From Buxus sempervirens (taxonomy: Eukaryota; Streptophyta; Magnoliopsida; Buxales; Buxaceae), in NCBI GenBank assembly GCA_947561395.2, contig OX387187.1:26269829-26333828 (forward strand): a stretch of 64,000 bases of DNA, given 5' to 3'. Positions 20,426 to 33,271 of the stretch are shown in pieces. The notes under the pieces were generated by a model that made no database searches, was not told the DNA's origin, and saw only the letters and a list, made by a program, of their open reading frames with translations. The position numbers were made by a program, and so were the translations under genes. How positions within the stretch are numbered: the first letter of the stretch is position 1; each line of letters starts with the position of its first letter.

Positions 20426-21650
20426 TTTTTTCGATCCGCCCAGCCCGCGCCGACCTCGCGCCTAGTGCCTGAGGTCAGCGCATACCCCTAAAACATGCCG
20501 AATTGCTAGATTTTTGAAAAATTCCGAAAATACCCTTTACCGTACCGCGGGGGGCTTCGCCCCCCGGGTACCTCCCCTTGGACCCAGCATAGTGAGTCAG
20601 TCTCTCCTTGACAAGTGTCATCTTTGTATATTTTTCTATGATTATTGCTAGATGTGAGTGCTATTTCCGAACCGAACCGGATAAACCAACAGGGTTTCCG
20701 GGTCACCCGGAAACCCAACATGGGACTTGGACCTTCGGTCCAACCTGATTTCCAATGGGCCTTCCAACGGGGCCCACCCGCCCCAATAAACATGTATGCA
20801 TGCAACTTAATCAAGGTAAGCAAAATTAACCGACTAAACCGGGCGGGCCAAACTTAAGGCGGTCCACCCTAACCAGACTCGTGAAATGGATGCAAGAATT
20901 GCGTGGTTTGGCCGAGACCAAGGGCAAGGGCCTACCGGGCTCGCCAAAGCCCACCAACCGAACCAAGGAATGGTGCAAACCCTAACTTCTGGTAACTTGG
21001 GTTTACAGGCCCAGATTTGGACTACGGGCCCCAAGCCCAGTGTCCAACTCACTTTGGCAAATTAAAAAGATAAATCTAAATTATTTGGCCACCATGTGGG
21101 CCCACCTAAGGGGCCCGCAAACCAATCCAGCCCGCTTTGCATATAAATCACTTAATAATCCAACTTGAACTCCGAAATAAAATCAACTCATTGAAACAAA
21201 AATCCTAAGGGCCTCTCGGGCTTAGACTGAGGCCTACAAGGGTACATGGGCTTGACTAAGCCCACCAAGGACACCAGGGGCCTTCCAACGGGGCCCACCC
21301 AACCAGACTCAAATCACTTAATCAATTAAGATAAAAGCAATTAACAGGACCCACAGCACTCAGGTGGTCCCACCAGACTTAACCAAACCGCATATGGGAT
21401 TAGGAATCGGGTGAGACCAATGTAAGCTGAATCAAACCAGGGAACCCACGAGACCCGTCATCCGACGGGGCGGACTAGGGTATCTACGGACTTCCCTAGA
21501 CCGCAACCGAGAACAGACTTAAAATCTCAAGCCGCAGACCAAAAGCCCTAATAGACAAGATTAGGCACCCAGGTGTCCGCCTGCACCCCATCAGGCGGTG
21601 GCGACTCCGAATTTTCCCGTGTCGCGTTTCCGACGGGCGCGCACACTCAC

Positions 21651-22986
21651 CTTGAATCATGAGTTTAAGGCACGAATCAAAGAGAGAATGCAAAGATAAG
21701 CGAAATCCCTAAAATCGCCAGACATTCGAACGAGTGTCGTTTCGAACGCTCAAAACAACCTAAGGTTCTTTTCGCATGCGACCCTTTTTAAAAAACAGAT
21801 TTTTAATTGAACGTTCGAACGTTCGGCGAACACGGGGCGAACGTTGAACAAGGAATTTGTTTTGAAGGCAACGTTCGACAAACATTCGCTGAACGTTTGA
21901 TGAAACGACCAACGTTTGTTAACGTTCGATAGGCCGTTCGAACGTTCATCAAAAGTTCAGAAAATTTTCCAGATTTCAGCAAAAAAACTCATCTCTTTTC
22001 AACCAAAAACACTCCAAACATATGTAAAAACATGCAAGACATACATACAACTATAAATCAAGTATAAACTCTTGAAAACTCAAATTTTGACATATTTTGA
22101 GAACCATTTTGCTCTAAAATTCAGATTTGGACAAATTTAACTTCAATACTCCCAAATAATTACACAACTCAACCAAATTTCCAATTGTGTTTGTATGCAT
22201 GTGCAAAGCCAAATACAACAAGTTTTGCCTATATGAGAGCTTGGTGAAGAGGAGTTGGCCATTTATCAAGAAATCCAATATTACCCAAGTCTCTCTAAAA
22301 ATTGAAAAGAGCCCTTTCATGACCTAAGCATCAAGATTTTGAAATTTTCTCCCCCTGTTTCTTACAATTCTTTTTGCACAAAGAGTAGTGTTCCTTAGAA
22401 TATCTGAGTTTACAGCTTATTCCATGGTTATACTCCTTGTATTTCTCTTTCTTTTTGAACTCAATATTGCTGGGGTTTACATTTCATCCCAGAGTTCTTT
22501 TCATATAACCTTTTTCTTTTTAAACAAAAGGGAGAAATCTCTTTGTAACACAAGATCATATGCTTGGGCCTTTTCAACTTAAGATAGACAAGAGTAAACT
22601 CAGGATTGCCTATCCACACAACACCGAAAATAAAAAATAAGCTTCCTCAATTGTATTTGGAAGTGTTTGTGATATACAAACCACAAATAGAGTTTATCAA
22701 GATGATTGTGAGATTATTAGAAACTGTTGAAACCACATTTGAGAAATCATCTTTGAAGAGTTTGTAGGTTCTCAAAATATAACCAAAAGATATATATTTT
22801 CAAAACCTTATACTTATCCTATAGATGACACATGTCAAGACAAGAACTCATATAAAAACCGAAAAACCTCAATACGAAAGAGAAAAAAAATACAAAAGCA
22901 AAATACAAAATAGCAAAAACAAATAAGCATGCTAAAGAAAAGAAAAAAATGCATGAAACACCCTAAAGCATGCTACAAAGTCCTTC
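21651..22986 (-). other. 3' non-coding region of the copia element
   Basis: Continues the copia element across the solo LTR. It has a second cluster of GAACGTTC palindromes (about 21805-21960) and a G-rich stretch on the minus strand (GGGGGAGAAAATTTC, about 22343-22357). The latter looks like the purine-rich segment found after pol in SIRE-type elements. I found no sequence matching the 5' LTR at 27978, so the 3' LTR presumably lies left of this window, beyond the gypsy insertions. Confidence 0.55.
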
Positions 22987-25900
22987 TTAATGAAGAGGAC
23001 CAACACCAATAGCTTTCCTAAGAAACTCAAACCTAAGAGCATCTAAAGGTTTGGTAAAGAGGTCAGCTAATTGATTTTCAGATGGGATGTGTTCAAGAGA
23101 TATCACATGATCTTCTACCAACTCGAATAAAATGATGTCGTATATCAATGTGCTTGGTTCGAGAGTGCTGAACAGGGTTTTTGGAAATATTAATAGCACT
23201 TGTATTATCACAATACAAGACAATAGTTCCCTGTTCAATCCCATAATCACTCAACATTCGCTTCATCCAAAGCAATTGAGTGCAACCACTCCCAGCGGCT
23301 ATATACTCCGCTTCAGCTGTGGACAAGGAGATAGAGTTTTGCTTCTTGCTCATCCATGCCACAAGATTGTTCCCAACATAGAAACAACCTCCAGTTGTGC
23401 TCTTCCTATTATCTGAATTTCCAGCCCAGTCGGCATCAGAGTAGCCCGCTAGAATTGCAGAAGTGTCTCTAGAGAACCATATACCATGATCAACAGTACC
23501 GTTAACATATCGTATGACACGTTTGATGGCAGACAAGTGAGACTCTCTAGGATTTGCTTGGTACCTAGCACACACACCTACACTAAAGGCAATATCAGGC
23601 CTACTAGCTGTAAGATACAAGAGACTACCTATCATGCTTCTATAAAGAGTGTTATCTACACTCTTTCCAAATAAATCAGAATCAAGTTTCAAGGTAGTGC
23701 TCATAGGGGTTCTAGTGTGTTTCTTGCTGTCCAACCCAAATCTTTTCACAAGGTCTTTAGCATATTTAGATTGAGATATGAAAATCCCATCTGTAGATTG
23801 AAAAATCTGAAGACCTAAGAAAAAATTTAATTCACCAACCATACTCATCTCAAATTCATGTTGCATTGCTTTGGCAAAATTTAAAGCAAGAGAGTCAATT
23901 GGAGAACCAAAAACAATATCATCCACATAAATTTGAGCAACAGTGAAACTGCTCTTATCCTTTCTAATGAACAAGGTTCTATCAACTCCTCCTCTTGTGA
24001 ACTTGTGATCTAAGAGATAAGCAGTAAGTCTCTCATATCAAGCTCTAGGAGCTTGTTTCAACCCATACAAGGCTTTCTTAAGCCTAAACACATGATGTGG
24101 GAACTTTGGATCTACAAACCCCTTGGGTTGTTCAGCATATACTTCTTCATTAAGTATCCCCTTAAGAAAAGCACTTTTTACATCCATTTGATGCAATTTA
24201 AAACCCAAGTGGCAAGCTACAGCAAGTAAAATCCTTATAGATTCAAGTCTAGCTACAGGGGCAAAAGTTCATCAAAATCAATACCCTCAACTTGGGTATA
24301 TCCTTGAGCAAAAAACCTAGCCTTATTTCTCACTATAATGCCATGTTCATCTGACTTGTTCTTGAAAATCCATTTGGTTCCAATAACATTATAATTTTCA
24401 GGTCTGGGAACAAGATACCACACATCATTCCTAATGAATTGATTTAATTCTTCATGCATGGCATTAATCTAGCACTCATCAGTAAGTGCTTCTTCTACCT
24501 TCTTAGGTTCAAGAGTTGAGACATAGGATGCAAATGACATCTGATTTAGGACTTTCTTAGGAAGTTTCATCCCTTCATTCAAATCACCAATTAATAACTC
24601 TTTGGGATGATTTAACTTCACTCTAGAGGAAGGTTCTTTTGTAGGCCCTGGAGTTGAAGAAAAATCCTCTTCAGAAGTTGAAGAAGATGACTCAGATGAC
24701 TTAGGATTTTGAATGTCAATAGTCAAGTCATTTTCCTTTATTTCTAGACTAGTCTCCCCCTCAACTTGAGACTTATCAACCCCTTCAGCCACAACAACAT
24801 TTATGGATTCCATGACAGTGTGTGTACGTAAGTTATACACACGGTAAGCCCTGCTATTCTTAGAATAACCTAGGAAGATTCCTTCATCACTCTTGGCATC
24901 AAACTTAGCCAAATTCTCCCTATCTCTCAAAATAAAACATTTACTTCCAAAAATACGAAAGTATTTGACAGTGGGCTTTTTACCATACCAAATTTCATAC
25001 GGAGTCTCAGTACTCCTAGGCCTCAAATACACCCTATTTATCACATGGCAAGCCGTGTTAATCGCTTCTCCCCAGAAATACATGGCCACACCCTTGGCAT
25101 GTATCATAACTCTTGCCATTTCTTGAAGAACCCTGTTTTTCCTCTTTACTACTCCATTTTGCTGTGGAGTAATAGGAGCAGAGAACTCACGATGAATTCC
25201 CTCTTCAAGACAAATTTTCAAGGATTGAGTTCTTGAACTCTTTCCCATGGTCACTCCTCATCCTAACAACCTTAAACTCTTTTTCATTTGAGAGTTTTAG
25301 ACACAAAGACTTAATCAACTCACTTGCTTCAGATTTTTCTCTTAATAGCTCAACCCAAGTAAATCTGGAGAAATCATCTACAATAACCAAAATGTACCTC
25401 CTACCACCAAGACTTTCAGTCCTAGAAGGACCCATAAGGTCCATATGCAATAATTCAAGAGGTTTATGGGTTAAACACTCAGTGATCTTTTTGTGACTAG
25501 ATCTAGTTTGCTTTCCCAACTGACATAGCCCACACACATTTGGTTCAACTTTGGCAAGCTTAGGAAGGTCTCTAACAAAATCATGCTTGGACAATTCATT
25601 CAAGTTTTTAAAATTCAAGTGACCAAGCCTTTGATGCCACAATTCATGCATATCAACTTTCGAAGAGTTACACACAACATTAGATTTAGGAATTACACCA
25701 TAACAGTTATCCGGAGTTCTTTCTCCTTGAAGCACACAAAAACCATTTGCATCAAACACAGAACACATATCTTTAGCAAATTTAACTTCCATGTTTGAGT
25801 CACACAATTGAATTATACTAATCAAGTTTGCTTTCAAGCCATCAACAAATAATACTTCACTCAAAGAAGGCATACCAGAAATTTCAATAACACCTTTACC

Positions 25901-27934
25901 TACAATAGGAGCTTTGCTTCCATCGCCAAAAGTAACAGTACTACAAGAATAATCTTCAAAAGATTTAAACAAAGATTTGTCACCACACATGTGACGAGAG
26001 CAAGCACTATCAAGATACCACATGGGATTATTTCTAGCTTTCAAAGCAACATGAACAACATGGCAAGTCAATTCACTTCTTTTAACCCAAATTTGTTTAG
26101 GATCAGTAGTTTTCTTGGTCATTGAAGCTAATTGTTGACTTAAGAGCTTTATCTGATTTGAAAGTTCTTTCACTTGTTTAGACAAATTCTCTTGAGGTTT
26201 TCTAGGTGAGGATCTCCTAGAGTTTTGGTTCAAGTCCCAACAATTTGTTCTGATATGTCCAGAAATACCACAATAATGACAAGTAGGGATAAAATTCTGA
26301 GATTTGGAACTCTTGTTTGGAACATCCCTAGGTTTTGACCAATTAGACTTTTGACCACGATTTCTACCTTGGTTTGTCTTACCCTTGGAAGGATTGGACC
26401 TATTCTTTCCTTTGGTATTCGCAACTTGGGTCTTAGAAGAAGATGGAGTATCATTGGAGACTTCCTTGTATCCTAAACCCCTTTTATCAGTTCCTAATTG
26501 ACTCATCCCTAGCATATTGTCCAAATTTGCTGAACCTGTAGAAAACTTATGGAGTTGAATTTTAGTTCTTTCAAGCTCTTCCTTAAGAGACTTATTCTCA
26601 GATTCTAGGGATTCAATCTTCAACTTGTGTTCACCTAGACGAGAAGTAGACTCTTCAAATTTTGCTTGAAGATCTTCTTTCTTGTGCTCAACATCATTTA
26701 GCCTTTTGAGATTGGACTTCAATTGTTTCTTTGCTTTCAAACACTCCCTAAACAATTTATCATAAGCATCTTGAATACTTTCTTCATCATCATCAGACTC
26801 ATCATGAGAATCAATTGCATTCTCACTTGGTGGAAAGTCTTCATAATTTCTAGAGTCACCACTCCCAACAATAGAGGTGAAAGCCATGTAATTTTGACTT
26901 TCCTCTGTTTTGGAGTCCTCACTATCCCTATCAGAAGCACTCTCATCAGAAAGAGTGGCATTCATGTCTTTCCCTTGAAGCTTCTTAAATGTGGGACACT
27001 CCGACCTGATGTGACCAAAACCCTGACACTCATAACATCTGATTTGTTGGAGTTTTTGCAACTTAGAGTCCTTAGGATGTTTGGACTCTCTAGATTCAGA
27101 TTTAATTTTTGACTTTTGATCTCTACCACTAGAACTCCCCTTGAATTTATACCTCTCATTTTCACTCCTTGGTTTCCTCCTTCTAAACATTTTCCTAAAG
27201 TTCTTTACCAATAGGGCAATGTCTTCATCTCCCATGGATTCCTCACTCGAATCATTATAAGCCTTTTCTTTACTAGATTTGAGAGCTATAGACTTATTTT
27301 TCTTAGTAGGAGGAAGAGTGAGTTCATAAGTTTGAATTGATCCTATGAGATCTTCAACCCTAATGCCATTAATATCCTTACTCTCTTCTATAGCAGTCAC
27401 TTTGGGTCTATATTTTTCAGGAAGAGACCTAAGGATTTTTCTAACCATTCTATTAGGAGGAATTCTTTCACCAAGATTAAAACTGGAGTTCACTATATCA
27501 CTTAGTTTTGCATAAAAGGAATCAAAGGGCTCATCATCTCCCATTTTTAGTTCTTCAAATCTAGTGATAAGCATTTGTAATTTTGAATTCTTCACAAGGA
27601 CAGTTCCCTCATGAGTGGTTTGAAAATTTTCCCAAATTTCTTTGCTGGTTTGACAAGTAGACACCCGTTTGAATTCATCAGCAGAAATTGCGCTAAAAAG
27701 TGCATTGACACCCTTCGAGTTATAGTTAACATCAATTAACTCTTCTCTAGTATAGCTATCTGGATCTTTGGGTTTTGTCTCACCATCAATAATCATAGTT
27801 GGAGGATTCCATCCTCTCTCAACACTTCCCCAAACTTTTTCATCTATAGCCTTCAGATAGGCTCTCATTCTAACTTTCCAGTAGGCATAATTGCTATCAT
27901 CAAAGAAGGGTGGGGCAGTGGAGGACTTGTCCAT
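22987..27934 (-). pseudogene. SIRE/Maximus-type Ty1-copia gag-pol (decayed)
   Basis: Minus strand, from ATG 27934. Gag has a UBN2-like start (YAYWKVRMRAYL) and two CCHC knuckles (CYECQGFGHIRSEC, CHYCGISGHIRTNC). The protease motif is LDSACSRHM (DSA in place of DSG). GAG-pre-integrase (WHQRLGHLN), integrase, reverse transcriptase with YVDD near 23925, and RNase H (TAEAEYIA, DNTSAI) follow. This order is that of Pseudoviridae. At least five lesions are visible: a frameshift near 25220, Trp-to-TAG at 24469, a one-base deletion near 24265, Trp-to-TGA at 24038, and a frameshift near 23110. The catalytic Glu of integrase is also Lys (QNGVVKRKN). The end at 22987 fits the usual pol C-terminus (LADLFTKPL...). 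The element cannot encode active proteins. Confidence 0.92.
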
Positions 27935-27963
27935 GACTAACAGAGTCAAGGATCTGGTTACCT

Positions 27964-27975
27964 GCTCTGATACCA
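27964..27975 (-). promoter_or_regulatory. tRNA-iMet primer-binding site of the copia element
   Basis: Minus-strand TGGTATCAGAGC is the standard initiator-tRNA PBS of plant copia elements. It is separated by two bases from the LTR end at 27978 (minus-strand ...GTGTTTTTCA). It fixes the 5' LTR to the right and the direction of the element. Confidence 0.95.
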
Positions 27976-28171
27976 ATTGAAAAACACAGTTTAGACTCTA
28001 AATCACCTAGAGGTGGGTGAATAGGTGAAACCAATTGCGGAATAAAAATTCTATCAATTAAAAACAAGTTCTTAATGTAACAACTTGGTCAAAAGAAAGC
28101 AAAAATAAACATAACTTTGACCTTAGTCAACTTTGGACTGGTCAAGAGTCATTTCATTTGGGGATTTTAAT

Positions 28172-30287
28172 TGGTGTTGGTGTAGGACCCTCCCTAGTGG
28201 CACATACACATTAGAGAGTCTTTACTTTAAAAGAGAGGAAACCAAAAGGGGAAAAGCCAAAATTGTACAAGTCCAAAACCCTTTTGTCCCTTTGCCCTAA
28301 AGAACCAAACCGTACCTTCTTACCTTTTTCCCTTTTGCTTCTTTTACTCTTCCTCAAGAAACACACAATCCGTAGGTAAGTCTTGTCCCTTTCCTCAAGT
28401 TCTCTACACCCCCTTCCCAAATTTCTTATTCTTATTTTTATTTATCTATTTCATCAATGCTTATTGTAGGAGGATTAGAAGAAGAAAAGAGGGAAAAAGA
28501 GAAACCCTAAGAGATTTGGGGCTGATTTAAGGTAAGGGTTTTTACTTTCATTTAGATGGTGAATAATGTGAGATCTTTGATAAAATAACTACTAGGAAAT
28601 TTAATTAATTTCTGCATGCTTGTTAAATTGTTGTGGGGTTTAATCTGAATTTTAGATAATTTCTGCACATTGTTAAATCATTGTGGAATTTAATCTTTTT
28701 TGTGAAGTTTATTTAAATATTAAAGCTTAGTCAAATTTTTATCTTGTGGTGTTTATAATAGTTAATTCATGAAGTATATATCTGCTATACTCGTTGAATG
28801 AGAAGGTCATGACTCAATATTTTATTATTTTCACGTAATCGTAGAATACCAATGGTCATGAATAGCTTTTATTTGCTTTTACAAAATCGTTGAATAACAG
28901 TGGGTGAATCACTTTTTTTTTATTTCTTTTAATTGGCAAAAGTCATGAATCACCTTTTTAGTACTATTCACCTTTTTATGTTTAGGTGATTCGTTTGCTT
29001 GTGCACATTGCTTGTGCTGCCATATTGCCTTAATGGCAAAGGACACCTTTTATATATATTAAAGCAAAAAGGGTGAAAGAGTGTTGCAGGGTTGTCTTGA
29101 GAATCGAATGGTTGTGGTTGCTTTTCACCAAATCATGCTAATGTCAATGAGACTATGTAGTGAAATACTATTTTATATATCATGGCTATATTATAAGTGT
29201 AGTTATTTTGTCCTTGTAAAGATTATACTATAATTGCTTATACTATAATTGTTGTGTTATCATTTATAAGAGCCAATAGTTATTTGTTATCTCTGGTTAC
29301 AATTTATTTGGTTCAAGAAAGGTATTCTTTTAAGCTTGGGTGATTATAGTAGATCATAAGAATTGTGACAAAATTTCTAATCATAATACTGTGTGGTCAA
29401 TCGTATATAAGGAATCGACATATTGATAAATAACGTAATTGTATATCTTTATTCTAGTGATTATTCATGTAGGATGACCATCTTAGTGATAAGTTGGTGT
29501 TCTTGGGGGTGTGAGTCCCTAAATTTTAAGGAAATAAGGTTGGGCGCTTGTGTCCCATGGGTTGAAAGCCCCTAAAACCACGATGTACACGTGGAGTTTA
29601 TGAGAGTCTAATCCCTGCTGTATTAAAGTGGGATCCAAGAACTTGATCGAAATTCTGGTTAGGTTTGACATGAGAATCATTAGAATAAGGACCCCCAAAA
29701 TTTTTATTTCATAATAATAATAAATTAATTGACACTGATGCTTGTGCATGTAAATGAATTATTGTGATGTTTAGGTTGAACGAATATAATATGGAACATC
29801 ATGAAGTATCGTGCAAAATCTATTTGTATCAGTTTTATGCATAGAATGAAATTTGTTATGTTAAACTTAATTGACTAGAGATTTTACATTATTAGCTCAT
29901 ATAAATTAAAGTAAATCTTCTTACTGGGCTGTGAGCTCACCCCTTTGTGGAAATAAACAATTTCAGGTCAGTTGCAGGACCAGAGTTGGAAGAAGCCAAA
30001 GTGAAAGTTCTGGAAGTTTTATGGCTAATAGTTTAATATTATTAGTATCTTTGGATTTAGATGTCGTTTTATTAAGGATTCGTCTTATTTCAGTTGGGTT
30101 TGTTAATTTGAGATTTTATGTTATGATGGGTCGTTGAAAACATTTTCTTGGATTTTATTAGGTATTATTATTGTGATCTTGGAGATTGTGTTATTTTTAT
30201 AAATTAGTGAAGATTGGTATCTTTAAGTCACGTTTCGGTGCTTTGCAAACATACTATTTGATGTGACCAAAGATCGGGGCGTGACAC
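28172..30287 (+). mobile_element. Gypsy-type solo LTR nested in the copia LTR
   Basis: About 2.1 kb with copia LTR sequence on both sides. Flanking TTAAT (28167-28171 and 30288-30292) is a candidate 5-bp duplication. The ends are then TGGTGTTGG...GGGGCGTGACAC. TGTAGGACCC at 28181 and GTGACA at 30286 are alternative termini. GTGAGCTCACCCC and TTTCAGGTCAGTTGCAGG near its 3' end are of the kind I associate with chromovirus-type plant LTRs. No internal coding region is present. Confidence 0.65.
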
Positions 30288-30872
30288 TTAATTAATAGGC
30301 ATGCACAAGTCTAAGCACTTAACAAACCTTCACACAAAATTGCAAAATCAAGAGGAGACAACACAAGCAATTTTGGTGACGAAGGGAAAACTCTAAGAGA
30401 ACTCTCAAAGAGAAAAACCCTTCGGGCGATAAGGTGCCACCTCTGAAAATCACTATAAGAAGAAGACTTACAATAGTGGTTCAGACGACCCAATACTGAC
30501 TCTGACTCACAATGTAAATATCTGAAGAACTCTTCAGATTTGCATCCGTGCAACGATCCTGAACTCTGAATATCTTCTTAGTGAAGCGCCAAACGAACTC
30601 GCTCAGCAATCGTAGGAACTCCTACGAGCAAACTCTCTAACCCGGAACTCCGAGGTAGAAAGAAAAGATAAAGAAAGGTTTTGATGGCTCAAAGAAGGAG
30701 AAGAAAGAGGAAGAAGAAATCTTTCTCTCACACACGTTTTTAGGGTTCTCAAAAACGTCTTGGGTAACCCTCACAATACCCTAGACACTCCTTAAATAGA
30801 TTAGGAGAAGGTAGGAGAAGAAAAGGAAACATATCAGAAAAGATCGGACTTCTAAAACTGAAGTTTGTTAAT

Positions 30873-31205
30873 GAACGTTCAAACACTCAGTGAACGCGGC
30901 GTGAACGTTCAAGACAAAAACTCACTTTTCTTCTTTTCATTCGAACGGCCCGAGAACGTTCAGCGAATGCTGCTCTCTGGTTTCTCTGAGTGTCACCAAC
31001 GGTCGAACGTTCAGCGAACGTTCAGCCCACACTGTTCTCAGGTTTCTCTGTATGTCACCAACGGTCGAACGTTCAGCCCACGCTGCTCTCGGGTTTTTCT
31101 GTGTGTCATCAACGGTTGAACGTTCAGCCCACGCTGCTCTCGGGTTTCTCTGTGTGTCACTAACGGTCGAACGTTCAGCTAACGTTCAGCGAACGTTGGT
31201 CGTAA
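30873..31205. promoter_or_regulatory. Cluster of GAACGTTC palindromes
   Basis: About eight copies of GAACGTTC, several in pairs separated by AGC or directly abutting. Each copy satisfies GAA-N2-TTC, the core of a heat-shock element, although the distance between successive copies is not the canonical two bases. They sit in the upstream (U3) half of the copia LTR. Factor binding is inferred. Confidence 0.5.
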
Positions 31206-31335
31206 CTTTATCAATTTGACTCCGATCACAACCCCGTTTGAACCGCAATGCCTATAACCTATCCCAAATACATTGACCATATTTAAAAGACCTTTTTGAC
31301 ACGGAATAAAGCCAAAACAAAATAATCCTTACACA

Positions 31336-32005
31336 AAAGATACAGGATGTATGCCTGTATGGAAAGAGAAGTAGTCAATCACCATTCTCTTTCCCTAGAA
31401 GAGGATTGGCTACATTTGGGACTGTCAAATTCCTACAGGAAACATCCAGTCTTCCTATAGCAATCTGTGGTTGTCACATATGCCCACCAACTGGAACCAA
31501 TGCCAATAACATAATTTTACTGACACAAATTCCTGATGCCATGAACACTGTTGATTCTGCCCCCTCAAGTGCACTGCTCCAGCAAAAAAGAATTCAAGGT
31601 TTCATCAGATATTGAATCCAATCAGATTGAGACAAATAATCCCTGCATAAAGAATAAGATTCCTTATGAATAACAGCAAGCAAAATCTAGTGCCTGGAGC
31701 TGAAGTACCCTGGCCTGCTTTCAAAAATGATTAGGACCCACTATAAAAAAACTCACAAGCTCAATGAATGCCATTATACATGACAAATCCAACAAATGTT
31801 CATTTCATAGGCTTATATGGGTGAAAACATTAATTGCATGTGCCATCCAGATTCTCCTAAAAGGTGAATGACTTGGATTGGCTACATGACAAAATCTCTC
31901 ACCATGTAATGGGTAATAGAAAAAGGTGAAAAGTGTGTAAATGTACATGGCAAGCATATCATAAAGTGACAAATAGGAAACAGAGAAAAGGTGGGAGAGA
32001 GGGAC
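31336..32005. other. Intergenic, no recognised feature
   Basis: Sequence of moderate complexity between the copia LTR and the MAPKKK fragment. It might hold further intron or 3' sequence of the kinase gene, but I could not match any more YODA-type exons in either strand. Confidence 0.4.
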
Positions 32006-32570
32006 CTGGATGCTGGACCAGTTTTGGCACCTTTAGAGTGATGGATTGACAGTCCTTCTGAGTCCAAGGCTGAGAGGTTTCTTGAATTCCCAATTCCCTG
32101 AAGGATTGATCCAAAGATGATACAAAGATTAGATATTCAAGGCTGACCAAATAAGTCGTAGCAAATAACACAAACATATTCATTAAATAATTTAAATTCA
32201 TACAGGCATTTCATGAAAAACAAAAACAGCAGTTTACAAAAGAATCAATCCAGCAATGATACAAGTGATTCTACGCAGAGGCATCTCTAGAATTTAAGAT
32301 TGGCATTAGGATTTTTATAGAACAAGAATTGTGGGATCAAGACCCAGATTGACTATTTTATCAAAGAAGCTACATTTCATCTACCAGTAAATGTCTAAAT
32401 ACCTCCTCCATTTTTGTACCATTACAAAGATTATCTCCTAAAAAAGCATCCAAGTTACTAACCCCCTCATACTGGCTCCAAGGTGGTTTTGTTGTAGCCA
32501 TCTCCAACACAGTGCATCCAAGGCTCCATATATCAACAACAATATTGCAACCGTTAGAATTCTTTATAAC
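32006..32570 (-). pseudogene. MAPKKK (YODA-type) gene fragment, two exons
   Basis: The exon at 32463-32570 encodes VIKNSN...[25 protein letters not shown], kinase subdomains VIII-IX of plant MAPKKK3/5/YODA proteins. It has an acceptor CCAG before it and GTTAGT after it. A second exon, 32006-32097, encodes a Ser-rich C-terminal piece (LDSEGLSIHHSKGAKTG) also typical of YODA relatives, with CAG before and GTCCC after. The exon that should lie between them (subdomains X-XI) is absent from the 365 bp in between, and no upstream kinase exons are present. It is therefore a relic and not a working kinase gene. Confidence 0.75.
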
Positions 32571-33271
32571 CTGGAGAAACAATGTAAGTCAGAAAGAGTG
32601 GAAAATGCGTGAACAAGGATAGAAGGATTAATAGAATCATAACTTGAAATTAAAATTATTATGTTCAAGCGAGTTGAAAGGTTGCTGATTCTGAACAATT
32701 TTAGAATCTTAAACCCAAACCTGAAATAAGATTGGTAAACCCAAACCTGAACAAAGTGACTAAACCCAAACCTGAAACAAAGTGAACAAAACTAAGAGGT
32801 TATTGAACATAATTCTGAAGAAAGTGACTGAGCCCAACCTAAAACAAATTGAACAAAACTTAGAGGTTAAAACATAATTCTGAACAAAGTGACTAAATCA
32901 TAACCTGAAACAAATGGGTTTAAAGCATCTATGAGAAGAGCTTATGGTACGTGTACCTGATCCCAGAAGACAGTAAGATCTTCTAGTGTATAAAATGATG
33001 AGCTAACATAATCATAGGGGAACTCATAATCCAGCAAGATTTATAGATGAAGTTCATAGTCTATTACAAAACCAAATTACCGAAAAAGTCAATACAAAAA
33101 GTTCATAGGCTATTACAAAACCAAATTACCCAAATCCAATAACCTTCAATGTACTTGAAACCTGAAAAAAAATTTAATAAAGATTGAAATTAAAACAATT
33201 AGCATAAATAGTAACCAATAAATACTAAAAAAAGACAAGAACCTTTAAGCTCTATTTTCCTCAAGCATAAA
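32571..33271. other. Intergenic, short degenerate repeat
   Basis: It contains a loose repetition of AAACCCAAACCTGAA and GAACAAAGTGACTAA phrases (32710-32920) and two copies of TTCATAG-CTATTACAAAACCAAATTAC (about 33050-33130). No exon is recognised. The left end of the neighbouring hAT element should be here but I found no inverted copy of its right terminus. Confidence 0.5.

Larger units (their letters stand above)
17942..21645 (+). mobile_element. Large gypsy-type solo LTR (3.7 kb)
   Basis: It starts TGTAAGCACC and ends GCGCGCACA, and is flanked on both sides by the exact 5-bp duplication CTCAC (17937-17941 and 21646-21650). There is no internal domain, so it is a solo LTR. It contains a 147-bp tandem array (about 18068-18850), a TATTTAAA promoter-like site near 19230, a CpG-rich palindrome cluster (20264-20425) and, near the end, TGGCGACTCC. 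The last resembles the same position in the 2.8-kb gypsy LTRs, so the families are probably related. The orientation is inferred from that resemblance. The ORFs inside show no known domain. Confidence 0.85.
27978..31335 (-). mobile_element. 5' LTR of the copia element, split by a nested LTR
   Basis: On the minus strand it ends ...TGTTTTTCA at 27978. The outer end is about 31333-31335 (TGT start on the minus strand, inferred from sequence change). Without the nested insertion (28172-30287 plus duplication) it is about 1.2 kb. The distal part carries a cluster of GAACGTTC palindromes (30873-31205). No ORF in it is credible. The outer boundary is uncertain because the other LTR is not in the window. 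Confidence 0.65.
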
